From Erysipelotrichaceae bacterium (GTDB lineage Bacteria; Bacillota_I; Bacilli_A; Erysipelotrichales; Erysipelotrichaceae): 35,636 nucleotides of DNA. The stretch lies in the NCBI GenBank assembly GCA_017432895.1, contig JAFRIG010000002.1, positions 1 through 35,636 on the forward strand. Direction: 5' to 3'. Below are positions 8,059 to 15,733 of this stretch, one piece after another. Numbering within the stretch: position 1 is the first letter of the stretch; the number at the start of each line of letters is the position of its first letter. The notes beneath the pieces are model-generated. The model worked only from the letters and a program-made list of their open reading frames with translations, made no database searches and had not been told where the DNA came from. Position numbers and translations under genes: made by a program.

Positions 8059-8151
8059 TTTGTGATCCTCATTCTTTAAGTTAATGATATCTTATTCAAT
8101 ATGTAAAAATAAGTGAAATGACCTGCTTTGGTTTTGGAGAGAAAGGGGGTT

Positions 8152-8160
8152 TGCTATAAT
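8152..8160 (+). promoter_or_regulatory. Extended -10 promoter, predicted leaderless start of the housekeeping operon
   Basis: TGCTATAAT ends 6 bases before the ATG at 8167 (spacer AGGGGT). The expected transcription start falls at the start codon. A purine-rich AGGGG is present but is only 1 base from the ATG, too close to serve as a normal ribosome site. Confidence 0.7.
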
Positions 8161-8166
8161 AGGGGT

Positions 8167-9063
8167 ATGATCTACGAAGTTGAAGATAGATGGCTGCATA
8201 TCGATATCTCATCCCTGTTTGTCAAAACTATTCAGGAGTTTTTTGATGAATATATTCCTTCCAAGAAGGTCCAGCATCTTCTGATCCAAAACAAACAGAT
8301 CCTGTTAGATGGCAATCCGGTCAAAAGGGAAGACGATATTGCGGGCATGAAGCTGGATATCATGATCTATCCTGAGACTTATGAATATGAGGAGGTCAGT
8401 CTAAAACCGGATGTGGTCTATGAAGATGAACTGTTTCTGGTCGTAAATAAGCCCAAGGATGTTCTGATCCATTCCGATGATGATGAGATCACGTTGAATA
8501 AGATGGTCGAGTCTTATTTTATAGATAAGAACTACCTTTCCGCTCATCCTTTGCATCGCCTTGATAAGCAAACCAGTGGTCTGGTCGTTTACTCCAAGTC
8601 ACCAGTCTTTCAGCCCTTGCTGGACCAGCTGATGGCTCATAAGCAGATCAGAAGGGAATATCTGGCTTTTGTTCAGGGTAAGATGGAAGTCGGTAAAAAC
8701 ATGACGATCGATAAGCCCATCGGCAAGGATCGTCATGATCCCAATAAATGCATCATCTATAGAAACGGTCAAAACGCCTTGACCAAGGTCAGGTGTCTTG
8801 CCTGCAACAAAGCCAAGAACTATTCGGTCCTGTTATGTACGCTGGATACCGGCCGGACCCATCAGATCAGGGTCCACCTGTCTTCGATCGGTTATCCCAT
8901 TTTAAACGACACCCTTTATGGAAGTGAAAGCGATCTGTGCATCAGGATGGGCCTGTTTGCCAGGAGTGTTGAACTCTACCATCCTTTAAAGGAAGACAGA
9001 TTAGACGTGGAAGCCGAACTTCCCAACGATCTCAATAAACTGTATCTGGCGGGTTTGAAATGA
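8167..9063 (+). CDS. RluA-family RNA pseudouridine synthase
   Basis: A 298-residue enzyme converting uridines in rRNA or tRNA to pseudouridine. An S4-like RNA-binding region lies near the N-terminus (about 27-68, KKVQHLLIQNKQILLDG). The catalytic domain has the HRLDKQTSG motif with the catalytic Asp (about residue 130) and the late GRTHQIRVHL motif. Length fits the RluA/RluD class. The start is placed at the ATG at 8167 (MIYEVEDRW) rather than the frame opening at 8128, because the latter would start upstream of the TATAAT. It is the first gene of the overlapping operon to ispE. The last codon overlaps the next start (ATGA). The exact target uridine is not determinable. Confidence 0.87.
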   Translation: MIYEVEDRWLHIDISSLFVKTIQEFFDEYIPSKKVQHLLIQNKQILLDGNPVKREDDIAGMKLDIMIYPETYEYEEVSLKPDVVYEDELFLVVNKPKDVLIHSDDDEITLNKMVESYFIDKNYLSAHPLHRLDKQTSGLVVYSKSPVFQPLLDQLMAHKQIRREYLAFVQGKMEVGKNMTIDKPIGKDRHDPNKCIIYRNGQNALTKVRCLACNKAKNYSVLLCTLDTGRTHQIRVHLSSIGYPILNDTLYGSESDLCIRMGLFARSVELYHPLKEDRLDVEAELPNDLNKLYLAGLK

Positions 9064-9533
9064 AGACGAATGCGATGCGGATGCTTGATCAGGCAAAGAT
9101 CAGCTATGAGGTCCTGGAATATGATCTGGACAAGGACCTTTTTTCCGGTGAAGCCGTTTCCGACCTTTTAGGCATGGAATATGGCCAGTGCTACAAGACA
9201 CTGGCCCTGAAACACGAACACGATCTTTTCATTTGCGTGATCTCCGTCAAGGACGAACTCGATCTCAAGAAATGTGCCAAAGCCTGCGGGGTCAAGAACG
9301 TGGAGATGGTCCATGTCAAGGATCTTTTGAAGTTGGTTGGTTATGAAAGAGGTTCGGTGACCCCGGTCGGCGTGAAGAAAAACAAGGGCATCATCTTCGA
9401 TGATGAAGTAAACAATTACGAACAGATCGAGATCAGCGGCGGTGCCTATGGCATCGGTCTGAAAATAAACAGAGAAGAACTTCTGAAATACCTGAAAGCG
9501 CAGGTAGAGGATATCGTCAAAGATGAAGTATGA
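9060..9533 (+). CDS. ybaK: Cys-tRNA(Pro)/YbaK-EbsC family deacylase
   Basis: A 157-residue cytoplasmic editing protein of the YbaK/EbsC family, which hydrolyses cysteine mischarged on tRNA(Pro), sparing proteome quality. The family pattern is clear: the conserved lysine in YKTLAL (about residue 43), the VSVKDELDLKK-like strand, and the GYERGSVTPVGVKK segment (about 94-108) that lines the pocket. Length matches the family (about 155-160). It starts inside the stop of the pseudouridine synthase gene (ATGA overlap) and overlaps ispD by 11 bases, so it is surely co-transcribed and translationally coupled. Confidence 0.87.
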   Translation: MKTNAMRMLDQAKISYEVLEYDLDKDLFSGEAVSDLLGMEYGQCYKTLALKHEHDLFICVISVKDELDLKKCAKACGVKNVEMVHVKDLLKLVGYERGSVTPVGVKKNKGIIFDDEVNNYEQIEISGGAYGIGLKINREELLKYLKAQVEDIVKDEV

Positions 9534-10149
9534 TGTGATAATCGTGGCCTCGGGCAAAGGCCTCAGGGCAGGACTGGGTTACAATAAAGTTTTCTATCGG
9601 ATGAAGGATGGCAAGAGGGTCATCGATCATTCGCTGGAACTTTTCGGAAATGATGAAGACTGTGAAAGGATCATCGTCGTCACCAACGAAGAGTTTATTG
9701 ACGAACTGAAAGATGAAAACGTGATCCTGGTCAAAGGTGGCAAGGAACGCAAGGATTCCGTGCGAAACGGTTTGGATAAAGCTACAAGCGAATATGTCTT
9801 CATCCATGATGGTGCCCGTCCTTTCTTGCGAAAAGAATCGCTGGAAGCCTTGAAAGAAAAAGTCGTAGAGACCGATGCGGCTTTATTGGGTAGAATGGCC
9901 TTTGATACGATCAAGGAAGTCAAGGATGGCAAGGTCGTAAGGACTCTTGATCGAAGGAATATCTTCCTGGCCGAGACGCCGCAGGCTTTTAAGACAACGC
10001 TGATCAAAGAGTGCTTTGAAAAATGTGAGGACATCGTCTTTACCGATGATGCATCGCTGGTGGAATCATTAGGCTATGAGGTCAGTATCGTGATCGATGA
10101 ATACGACAATCGCAAGCTGACCAGTTCGGAGGATTTCAGGGATCTATGA
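9523..10149 (+). CDS. ispD: 2-C-methyl-D-erythritol 4-phosphate cytidylyltransferase
   Basis: A 208-residue cytidylyltransferase of the MEP isoprenoid pathway: MEP + CTP gives CDP-methylerythritol. The N-terminal nucleotide loop is ASGKGLRAG (residues 9-17), followed by NKVF where most members have PKQF. The central GGKERKDSVRNGL and HDGARPF motifs (about 72-98) and the late TDDASLVE motif are typical. The length is slightly short for IspD (about 220-240). The start overlaps the end of ybaK. ispE of the same pathway lies three genes downstream, while ispF is not in this window. Confidence 0.88.
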   Translation: MKYDVIIVASGKGLRAGLGYNKVFYRMKDGKRVIDHSLELFGNDEDCERIIVVTNEEFIDELKDENVILVKGGKERKDSVRNGLDKATSEYVFIHDGARPFLRKESLEALKEKVVETDAALLGRMAFDTIKEVKDGKVVRTLDRRNIFLAETPQAFKTTLIKECFEKCEDIVFTDDASLVESLGYEVSIVIDEYDNRKLTSSEDFRDL

Positions 10150-10664
10150 TCAAAGAAGTGATCGTGGTCGAAGGGGTCAACGACACCAAAAGACTGCAGT
10201 CTTTTTTTGCGGTCGATACGATCGAGACCCATGGTCTGGGTTTAAAGAAAGAGACGATCGAACTGATCAGAAGGATAAATGAAGAAAGAGGCGTGATTCT
10301 GTTTCTTGATCCCGATACGCCGGGTGAGAAGATCCGAAACCGTCTCAATGAAGAGATCAAAGGACTCAAGAACGCTTTCGTGATGAAGGAAGATGCCAGG
10401 ACCAGAAAGAAGGTCGGCATCGAACACGCGGATAAAGAAGTACTTGAGGAAGCTTTGAAAAATCTCGTCACCTATGGCGAGGTCAAGGAAACAATAAGCC
10501 ATGAGGAATTCTATGAACTGGGTTTAATGGGCCAGGAGGATTCCCAAACAAAAAGAGAGAAAGTGTCCGCATATTTCCATCTGGGCAGATGCAACGCCAA
10601 GACTCTATTGAAACGTCTCAATATGGCGGGTCTTAGCTACAAAGATATCGAAGGAATTATATGA
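10146..10664 (+). CDS. rnmV: Ribonuclease M5 (5S rRNA maturation)
   Basis: A 172-residue TOPRIM nuclease that trims 5S rRNA precursors in Firmicutes, acting with ribosomal protein uL18. The TOPRIM core is clear: VVEGVNDTKRL with the catalytic Glu at residue 9 and LFLDPDTPGEKIR with Asp 55 and 57. The C-terminal 75 residues match the RNase M5-specific domain (LGRCNAKTLLKRLN). The start overlaps the ispD stop by 4 bases (ATGA) and the gene overlaps rsmA by the same amount. The rnmV-rsmA pairing is the standard Firmicute arrangement and supports the name. Confidence 0.9.
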   Translation: MIKEVIVVEGVNDTKRLQSFFAVDTIETHGLGLKKETIELIRRINEERGVILFLDPDTPGEKIRNRLNEEIKGLKNAFVMKEDARTRKKVGIEHADKEVLEEALKNLVTYGEVKETISHEEFYELGLMGQEDSQTKREKVSAYFHLGRCNAKTLLKRLNMAGLSYKDIEGII

Positions 10665-11464
10665 TCGCCAGTATCAGTCATGTGAAAAAAGTGATGGGAG
10701 AATTAAGGGCCAAAAAGAAATATGGCCAGAATTTTCTCATTGATGCCAATATCGTCGACAAGATCGCCAGGATAGCTTGCGATGAAGAGCTTGTGACCAT
10801 CGAGATCGGCCCGGGTCTGGGAGCTTTGAGTGAGATGCTTTTGAAGTATTCGAAAGCAGTCAAAGCTTACGAGATCGATAAGGACATGTATGCGATCCTG
10901 TTAGATAGTATCAAGGACGAACGCTTTGAAGTCTATTGTGAAGATTTTTTAGACAGTGATCTGAATGTCTATGAAGAGAAAGTCAATGTCTGCGGCAATC
11001 TGCCTTATTACGTGACGACACCGATCCTGTTCAAGCTCTTTGAATCGGGACTTGATATCAATAGGATCACGATCATGGTCCAGAAGGAAGTAGGCGATCG
11101 GATAAGTGCGGAAAAAGGAAGCGAAGACTATGGTGCTTTAAGTATCGAAGTCCAGTATCTGTTCAAAGTCAAACAGGAACTTAATGTTCCTAGAAATGTC
11201 TTTTATCCGGCACCAAACGTGGATTCGGCAGTTATTTCTTTGACCCCGATCAGGGCAAGGGATCATGAATTTGAAGAAGGCTTCTTTGGCTTTGTGAAGA
11301 ATTGTTTTAGAATGCGTCGCAAGACCTTACACAACAATCTCAAAGATCTTTATGACAGTGAAAAGATCGAAGAAGCTTATGAGAAGTGCGGGCTTAAAAA
11401 GGATATTCGAGCCCAACAGCTTTCCCTTGAGGAGTTTCTGAAACTGTATGAGGTATTTGAATGA
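10661..11464 (+). CDS. rsmA: 16S rRNA dimethyladenosine transferase
   Basis: A 267-residue SAM-dependent methyltransferase (KsgA) that dimethylates the two adjacent adenosines of helix 45 in 16S rRNA. The N-terminal KKYGQNFLID motif, the SAM-binding EIGPGLGAL (about 47-55), the acidic YEID strand end and the catalytic NLPYYVTTP motif (about 110-118) are all present. The C-terminal helical domain is complete. It is embedded in the operon with 4-base overlaps on both sides. Length is normal. Confidence 0.92.
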   Translation: MIASISHVKKVMGELRAKKKYGQNFLIDANIVDKIARIACDEELVTIEIGPGLGALSEMLLKYSKAVKAYEIDKDMYAILLDSIKDERFEVYCEDFLDSDLNVYEEKVNVCGNLPYYVTTPILFKLFESGLDINRITIMVQKEVGDRISAEKGSEDYGALSIEVQYLFKVKQELNVPRNVFYPAPNVDSAVISLTPIRARDHEFEEGFFGFVKNCFRMRRKTLHNNLKDLYDSEKIEEAYEKCGLKKDIRAQQLSLEEFLKLYEVFE

Positions 11465-12309
11465 AAGACAGAGCCTATGCCAAGATCAATCTTTCCCTTG
11501 ATGTCTTTAATATCAGGGAAGACGGCTATCATGATCTGTCTTCGATCATGTTGCCGATCGATTTCTATGATGAACTTGAGATAAATATTGCCACTCAGGA
11601 TTCTTTTGTCTGTGACAAATCCTTTATCCGCTACAACGAACACAATTCGATCTATAAGATGATCAGTATCCTTAAGGAAAGATACGGCATCAGCGATCAT
11701 CATGAAATAAAGCTCAAGAAGGTCGTGCCGATGCAGGCGGGTCTAGGCGGAGGAACGGCGGATGCGGCTTCGACCCTGCGCATCTTTGAAAAGCTCTATG
11801 ATCTTGATATCGACAGGCAAGAGGCTATCGAGATCTGCACGAAGGTCGGAGCGGATGTGCCATTCAACTATTTCAATGTACCGGCTGTAGTCGCGGGGAT
11901 CGGCGATGTGATCGAACCTTTTGAAATCAAAAAACGCTACTATGTGCTTTTGGTCAAACCGCGCAGCGGCATTTCGACCAAGGCGGCTTATGAGACTTTG
12001 GATATGGAGATCTGCGATCATCCGGATATTCAGGCTTTAAGAAAAGCTTTAGAAAACGGTGAAAGCCTCAAAGGCTTACTGGGCAATTCGCTGGAACAGC
12101 CGGCCTTGATCCTCAATGACGATATCAGAAGAGTGAAAGAAGAATTAAGCAGCTATGGGGTTGGGGAAGTGCTGATGTCAGGCAGCGGTTCAACGGTGTT
12201 TTGTATCGACGAGGATTTCGATAAGATCAGGAAACTTTCCTATTGTTTCAGGGGCAGCGGAAACTATGTCCGTTTCACGAAAATACTCAGTTCAAAAAGG
12301 CATTTATGA
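11461..12309 (+). CDS. ispE: 4-diphosphocytidyl-2-C-methyl-D-erythritol kinase
   Basis: A 282-residue GHMP kinase of the MEP pathway that phosphorylates CDP-methylerythritol with ATP. Visible motifs are AYAKINLSLDV at the N-terminus, the REDGYHDL substrate segment, the GHMP ATP loop PMQAGLGGGTADAAS (about 90-104) and the C-terminal MSGSGSTVF motif. Length is typical (about 280-290). It is the last gene of the operon; a terminator follows and a separate promoter serves prs. Confidence 0.92.
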   Translation: MKDRAYAKINLSLDVFNIREDGYHDLSSIMLPIDFYDELEINIATQDSFVCDKSFIRYNEHNSIYKMISILKERYGISDHHEIKLKKVVPMQAGLGGGTADAASTLRIFEKLYDLDIDRQEAIEICTKVGADVPFNYFNVPAVVAGIGDVIEPFEIKKRYYVLLVKPRSGISTKAAYETLDMEICDHPDIQALRKALENGESLKGLLGNSLEQPALILNDDIRRVKEELSSYGVGEVLMSGSGSTVFCIDEDFDKIRKLSYCFRGSGNYVRFTKILSSKRHL

Positions 12310-12310
12310 T

Positions 12311-12344
12311 AAGGCAATGATTGAAGGAAAACTTTGCCTTTTTT
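12311..12344 (+). terminator. Terminator of the rluA-ispE operon
   Basis: Arms AAGGCAA (12311-12317) and TTGCCTT (12334-12340) are followed by further T. The stem is 7 bp with a 16-base loop. It separates ispE from prs. Confidence 0.75.
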
Positions 12345-12349
12345 AATAG

Positions 12350-12355
12350 TATAAT
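12350..12355 (+). promoter_or_regulatory. -10 box of the prs promoter
   Basis: TATAAT lies 23 bases before the ATG at 12379, after the ispE terminator. No convincing -35 box is seen. The leader contains an AAGGAGAG ribosome site. Confidence 0.6.
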
Positions 12356-12378
12356 ATGAGTGTTAAAAAGGAGAGAAC

Positions 12379-13794
12379 ATGAATAACGCGATCATATTTA
12401 TCCGTGATGAAGACGAAAGGCAGTTATCAAAAACACCCTATCTGGGCGGAAATCTCCTGCTTCATGCAGTAAAGGAAGTCAGGAAAGTCACCGATCTTAA
12501 AAACGTCTATGTCGTCGGCGCCGATTCCGATGTGCCGGGCTGTATCATCGACAACAATGTCGCTAAGATCGTTTCCGAAATAGAAAAAGAAGAAGGCAAG
12601 ACACTATTGCTTTCACCGCTGATCCCGGAACTTTCCGGTGATGACTTGCAAAGACTGATCTTGAAGGATGCCGATGGAGCGGTACTGTCCTTCGATGGCA
12701 ACGCTTTGGAGGCCGTGGCGGTCAGAAATGAAAAAATCGGCGAATTCGAAAAGCTGGATTATCAGCCGGTCGAGATCAAAAACAAAAAGGTCAAGAAAGT
12801 TACCGAAGAAGATGCCGCAGAACTGAAAGAGGATTCTCTGGATGACGTCGTCGTCTTCGCTTTGACTTCCAGTGTGCCGATCGTCAATGAAGTCTGCAAC
12901 TATCTCAATATCGAGCCGGGCAAGATCGATGTCAAACACTTTGCGGATGGCGAGACCCTGGTCGAACTTGGTGAGAGTGTGCGTGGCAAGCGCTGCTACA
13001 TCGTTCAAAGTACCTGCAGGCCGGTCAATGATACCCTGATGGAAGTATTGATCTGTCTGGATGCGATGCGCCGTTCTTCGGCAGCGGAGATCACCTGCAT
13101 CATTCCGTATTTCGGCTACGCCAGACAAGACCGCAAAGCCCAGCCCCGTCAGCCTATCACGGCCAAACTGGTCGCTTCGATGCTGGAAGAGGCGGGTGCC
13201 AACCGGGTCGTCACTTTCGATCTTCATGCCGCACAGATCCAGGGCTTCTTCCATTGCCCGGTCGATGATCTGACGACAGTCCCGATGATGGGTCAGTATT
13301 TCAAGCGCAAGGGTCTGGATAACGACAATGTGGTCGTCGTTTCTCCTGATCATGGCGGCGTCAAGAGAGCCCGCAACATGGCCGATATCTTGAATACCCA
13401 GCTGGCTATCATCGACAAGCGCCGTCCCCGTCCCAATGCCGTGGAGGCCTGCCATATCATCGGTGATGTCCAGGATAAGGACGTCGTCATCGTCGATGAC
13501 ATCTGCGATACCGGCGGTTCTTTGATCGCGGCTTCTCAGATCCTCAAGGATAACGGGGCCAGAGACATCTATGTCTGTATCACCCACGGTCTGTTCTCGA
13601 ATAATGCGGCTGAACGCATCGAGAACTCGGCGATCAAAGAGATCGTCTGCACCAATACGATCATTCCTTCCGGTGAAGATTTCTCCAAGACTTCCAAGAT
13701 CACGACATTGTCGATCGGCTGGATGCTTTCCAAACTGATCCTGGCGGTTTCCTGCCATACGCCGGTCTCCGAAGTCTACGCTTTGTACGAATAA
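12379..13794 (+). CDS. prs: Ribose-phosphate pyrophosphokinase with N-terminal degenerate GlmU-like domain
   Basis: A 471-residue protein, about 155 longer than the usual PRPP synthetase (about 315). From about residue 157 it is a complete Prs: FADGE, the conserved ARQDRK loop, the FDLHAAQIQGFF helix, VSPDHGG, and the PRPP-binding VVIVDDICDTGG. This part makes PRPP from ribose 5-phosphate and ATP for nucleotide, histidine and tryptophan synthesis. Residues 1-150 look like a nucleotidyltransferase fold of the GlmU type (AIIF strand, then TPYLGGNLLLHAVKEV and VYVVGAD), but the glycine-rich AAGxGTRM loop is replaced by an acidic segment, so it is probably inactive. In Bacillus glmU (gcaD) lies just before prs, downstream of ispE, so this may be a fusion relic of that neighbour. 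AAGGAGAG precedes the ATG. Confidence 0.88.
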   Translation: MNNAIIFIRDEDERQLSKTPYLGGNLLLHAVKEVRKVTDLKNVYVVGADSDVPGCIIDNNVAKIVSEIEKEEGKTLLLSPLIPELSGDDLQRLILKDADGAVLSFDGNALEAVAVRNEKIGEFEKLDYQPVEIKNKKVKKVTEEDAAELKEDSLDDVVVFALTSSVPIVNEVCNYLNIEPGKIDVKHFADGETLVELGESVRGKRCYIVQSTCRPVNDTLMEVLICLDAMRRSSAAEITCIIPYFGYARQDRKAQPRQPITAKLVASMLEEAGANRVVTFDLHAAQIQGFFHCPVDDLTTVPMMGQYFKRKGLDNDNVVVVSPDHGGVKRARNMADILNTQLAIIDKRRPRPNAVEACHIIGDVQDKDVVIVDDICDTGGSLIAASQILKDNGARDIYVCITHGLFSNNAAERIENSAIKEIVCTNTIIPSGEDFSKTSKITTLSIGWMLSKLILAVSCHTPVSEVYALYE

Positions 13795-13805
13795 AAAACA
13801 TAACC

Positions 13806-13844
13806 AAAAAGAAGCCTTGCTGATCATTAAGGCTTCTTTTTTTT
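13806..13844. terminator. Bidirectional terminator between prs and corA
   Basis: A strong 13-bp stem AAAAAGAAGCCTT/AAGGCTTCTTTTT with a 10-base loop and T-runs on both strands ends both convergent transcripts. Confidence 0.93.
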
Positions 13845-13860
13845 GCATAATTATTTGGCT

Positions 13861-14781
13861 CTAGAGCCATTTTTTCTTTCTGAACCACCACAACATGACA
13901 ACGACGATACCGATGGAGAAACAGAATAAGATCGGATAGGAGTTCTCCCAGTTGAGTTCCGGCATATAGCGGAAGTTCATGCCATACCATCCCGTAAGTA
14001 AGGCCAAAGGTGAGAAGATGGTCGTGATGACGGTCAGGATGGTCATGATATGGTTCATGCGCATGTCGATCTGTTCGGAATGTAAGTCCCTTAGCTGCAA
14101 GGTGTAGTCGCGTATCGATTCGGCGATGGAAGAGAGACGTTCGACACGGTTATGGAATTTGTGGAAGTAGTGAAGTTCCTCTTCCTTGAAGAAGCCGTTT
14201 TCGTTTTCTTCCAGTTCCAGGGTCAAATCGATCAGCTGGTCGTAGTGGACCAGCAGTCTTCTGGTCTTGTTGCGGATCGCGTTGAGACTTAAAGATGAGA
14301 ATTCCGTTTCGTCATTGGTCAGGACTTCTTCGATCTCATCGAGTTCCAGCTCAAAGCTTTCCATCAGCCTGAGATCGTCCTTGCACAGCTGGTCGAGGAA
14401 GTCGTAGACGAATCTTTCCAATGAGGGCTTGTTCCATTTCTTGTTGCGGGCGATATTGTCGAGAGTTTTTCCGACAAAGCCGCTGTCGTCGACAAAGACG
14501 ATGCCTTTTTCATCAAGCGCAAAGGAGAACTGGATATCGTCATTGTCCAGATCGTTTCGATCGGGAATGGAAAAAGATCCGCTCAAAGAGTCGAAGCCGA
14601 CTTCCGCTTTGGTCGCATAGTATTCAAACATCCTTGAATCGGTTTCGGTCATTGGGAAGGGATCCGTTTTGCGGTTTTTCCATTCTTCATAGGTTACCAG
14701 ACAAATGTAGGGATCTTTGGATGAAAGAAGCTGCTTCCAGGTACAGGCCGTTAGAGTTTCTTGAATCAGAAATGCATTCAT
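13861..14781 (-). CDS. corA: CorA-family divalent metal ion channel
   Basis: A 306-residue inner-membrane Mg2+ (or Co2+/Ni2+) channel of the CorA/MIT family. The long N-terminal part is cytoplasmic and forms the alpha/beta funnel and stalk helix. Two transmembrane helices lie at the very C-terminus, and the first ends in the signature GMN motif (YGMNF, near residue 270). The tail is basic (RKKKWL). The length is at the usual 310-320. The start is the ATG at 14779-14781. TATACT lies only 7 bases upstream, so the transcript is predicted to be leaderless and no ribosome site is seen. The gene is packed against the CHAP gene, whose terminator lies between them. Confidence 0.88.
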   Translation of the reverse strand: MNAFLIQETLTACTWKQLLSSKDPYICLVTYEEWKNRKTDPFPMTETDSRMFEYYATKAEVGFDSLSGSFSIPDRNDLDNDDIQFSFALDEKGIVFVDDSGFVGKTLDNIARNKKWNKPSLERFVYDFLDQLCKDDLRLMESFELELDEIEEVLTNDETEFSSLSLNAIRNKTRRLLVHYDQLIDLTLELEENENGFFKEEELHYFHKFHNRVERLSSIAESIRDYTLQLRDLHSEQIDMRMNHIMTILTVITTIFSPLALLTGWYGMNFRYMPELNWENSYPILFCFSIGIVVVMLWWFRKKKWL

Positions 14782-14788
14782 ATAAATC

Positions 14789-14797
14789 AGTATAACA
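14789..14797 (-). promoter_or_regulatory. Extended -10 promoter of corA, predicted leaderless
   Basis: Minus strand TGTTATACT followed by 7 bases (GATTTAT) and the ATG. It lies immediately downstream of the T-run of the CHAP gene terminator, and the terminator occupies its -35 region. Confidence 0.62.
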
Positions 14798-14821
14798 AAA
14801 AACCGGGCCGAAGCTCAGTTT
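14797..14821 (-). terminator. Terminator embedding the stop codon of the CHAP gene
   Basis: Minus strand: a stem of about 9 bp with one mismatch (AAACTGAGC with GCCCGGTTT) closed by a TTCG tetraloop, followed by T's (six in all). The TGA stop at 14815-14817 lies in the first arm. Confidence 0.8.
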
Positions 14822-15672
14822 CCGTTGATCATGGCGATCAGTTCCGGGGTCGGCGATATATAGACCTTGTAGCCCGGATTGAGATAATAGAAGGTATCCA
14901 GAGACATCGTCTGTCTGATCCTGACGTCACCATAGCCGTTGGCATTGCCTTCGGAGATGGTGATCGTATTGTTGAAGTAGTCGACTTCATCGACGCACAA
15001 TACATGGCCATCAGGATTGTAGGAAGTGTAGATGGAGACGATACCCATGGTCATCGGTTTGTCGTCGTACTGGAAGTAGTGACACAGATTTCCTTCCTCG
15101 TCGTAATAGACGGCGGTGTTGTAGACGGTGGAAGCGAAGCTGGCACCGGAACCGGTCGGCGAATAGCCGGAGGAATTGAAACCGAACATGTCGTAGAACC
15201 ACATCTGGGCAAAGAAGGTACACCAGCGTCCGGCCGTCGCTCCGTGGATCTTGCCGGCATAGTAGAGGTCGTAGGCATGACGCCAGGCCCGATAGGCCGT
15301 ATTGGAACCGGGTGAGAACCAGCCGGTATTCTCGTAGAATTCCACGTCTTCAGGATAGGAAGGTTCCGGGAAGATCGCGAAGTGAGCTTCAATGGAGTTC
15401 AGCCATTCATCTTCTTCGAAGACTTTCATCGTAATGTCGTGATAGCTTCTCAAGAGCTGATCGGCTTTTTCAACGGCGTAGTCACTGCGGTTGTTTTGCG
15501 CGATGGCGTAGGCTTCAATGATCTCAGGCAAAGAGAAAAGGGCGATCACGATGATCGTCAGCAACAGGATGTTGATAGCCAATATATAGCTCAGTGCTTT
15601 GCGCTGAGAATTTTTCTGTAAAAGTTTTGAATCTTTCTCAATACTTTTGGTAAGGGTACTTTCGGTATTCAT
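14815..15672 (-). CDS. Membrane-anchored CHAP-domain (cysteine amidohydrolase/peptidase) protein
   Basis: A 285-residue protein with a basic cytoplasmic N-terminus, one membrane helix (about 28-48) and an extracytoplasmic C-terminal half that looks like a CHAP domain. CHAP enzymes are NlpC/P60-superfamily cysteine hydrolases that cut peptidoglycan peptides. The candidate catalytic Cys is C151 (GRWCTFFAQ), with His 223 (DGHVLCV) and the polar E241/N243 (SEGNANG). A likely substrate is its own cell wall, placing it in division or wall turnover. The promoter has TTGAAA and TATAAT with 17-base spacing. It is divergent from the rhomboid gene. No SH3 or LysM wall-binding domain is visible. Confidence 0.75.
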   Translation of the reverse strand: MNTESTLTKSIEKDSKLLQKNSQRKALSYILAINILLLTIIVIALFSLPEIIEAYAIAQNNRSDYAVEKADQLLRSYHDITMKVFEEDEWLNSIEAHFAIFPEPSYPEDVEFYENTGWFSPGSNTAYRAWRHAYDLYYAGKIHGATAGRWCTFFAQMWFYDMFGFNSSGYSPTGSGASFASTVYNTAVYYDEEGNLCHYFQYDDKPMTMGIVSIYTSYNPDGHVLCVDEVDYFNNTITISEGNANGYGDVRIRQTMSLDTFYYLNPGYKVYISPTPELIAMINGN

Positions 15673-15690
15673 AGTAGATACAACTCCCTA

Positions 15691-15719
15691 ATTATAGTGT
15701 TAAAAAGGGATTTTTTCAA
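15691..15719 (-). promoter_or_regulatory. Promoter of the CHAP gene
   Basis: Minus strand -35 TTGAAA (15714-15719), 17-base spacer, -10 TATAAT (15691-15696). This is the best sigma-A match in the window. It lies back to back with the rhomboid promoter, whose -10 is at 15722-15727. Confidence 0.82.
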
Positions 15720-15721
15720 AC

Positions 15722-15727
15722 TATAAT
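15722..15727 (+). promoter_or_regulatory. -10 box of the rhomboid operon, predicted leaderless
   Basis: TATAAT ends 6 bases before the ATG at 15734 (spacer AGAGGT). Its -35 region would overlap the promoter of the divergent CHAP gene, so the two could compete for polymerase. Confidence 0.65.
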
Positions 15728-15733
15728 AGAGGT

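Noticed and set aside
12613..13848. A 411-residue open frame on the minus strand over prs
   Set aside because: It lies antisense to a complete Prs with all motifs, has no ribosome site and no family likeness; it is a shadow of prs codon bias.
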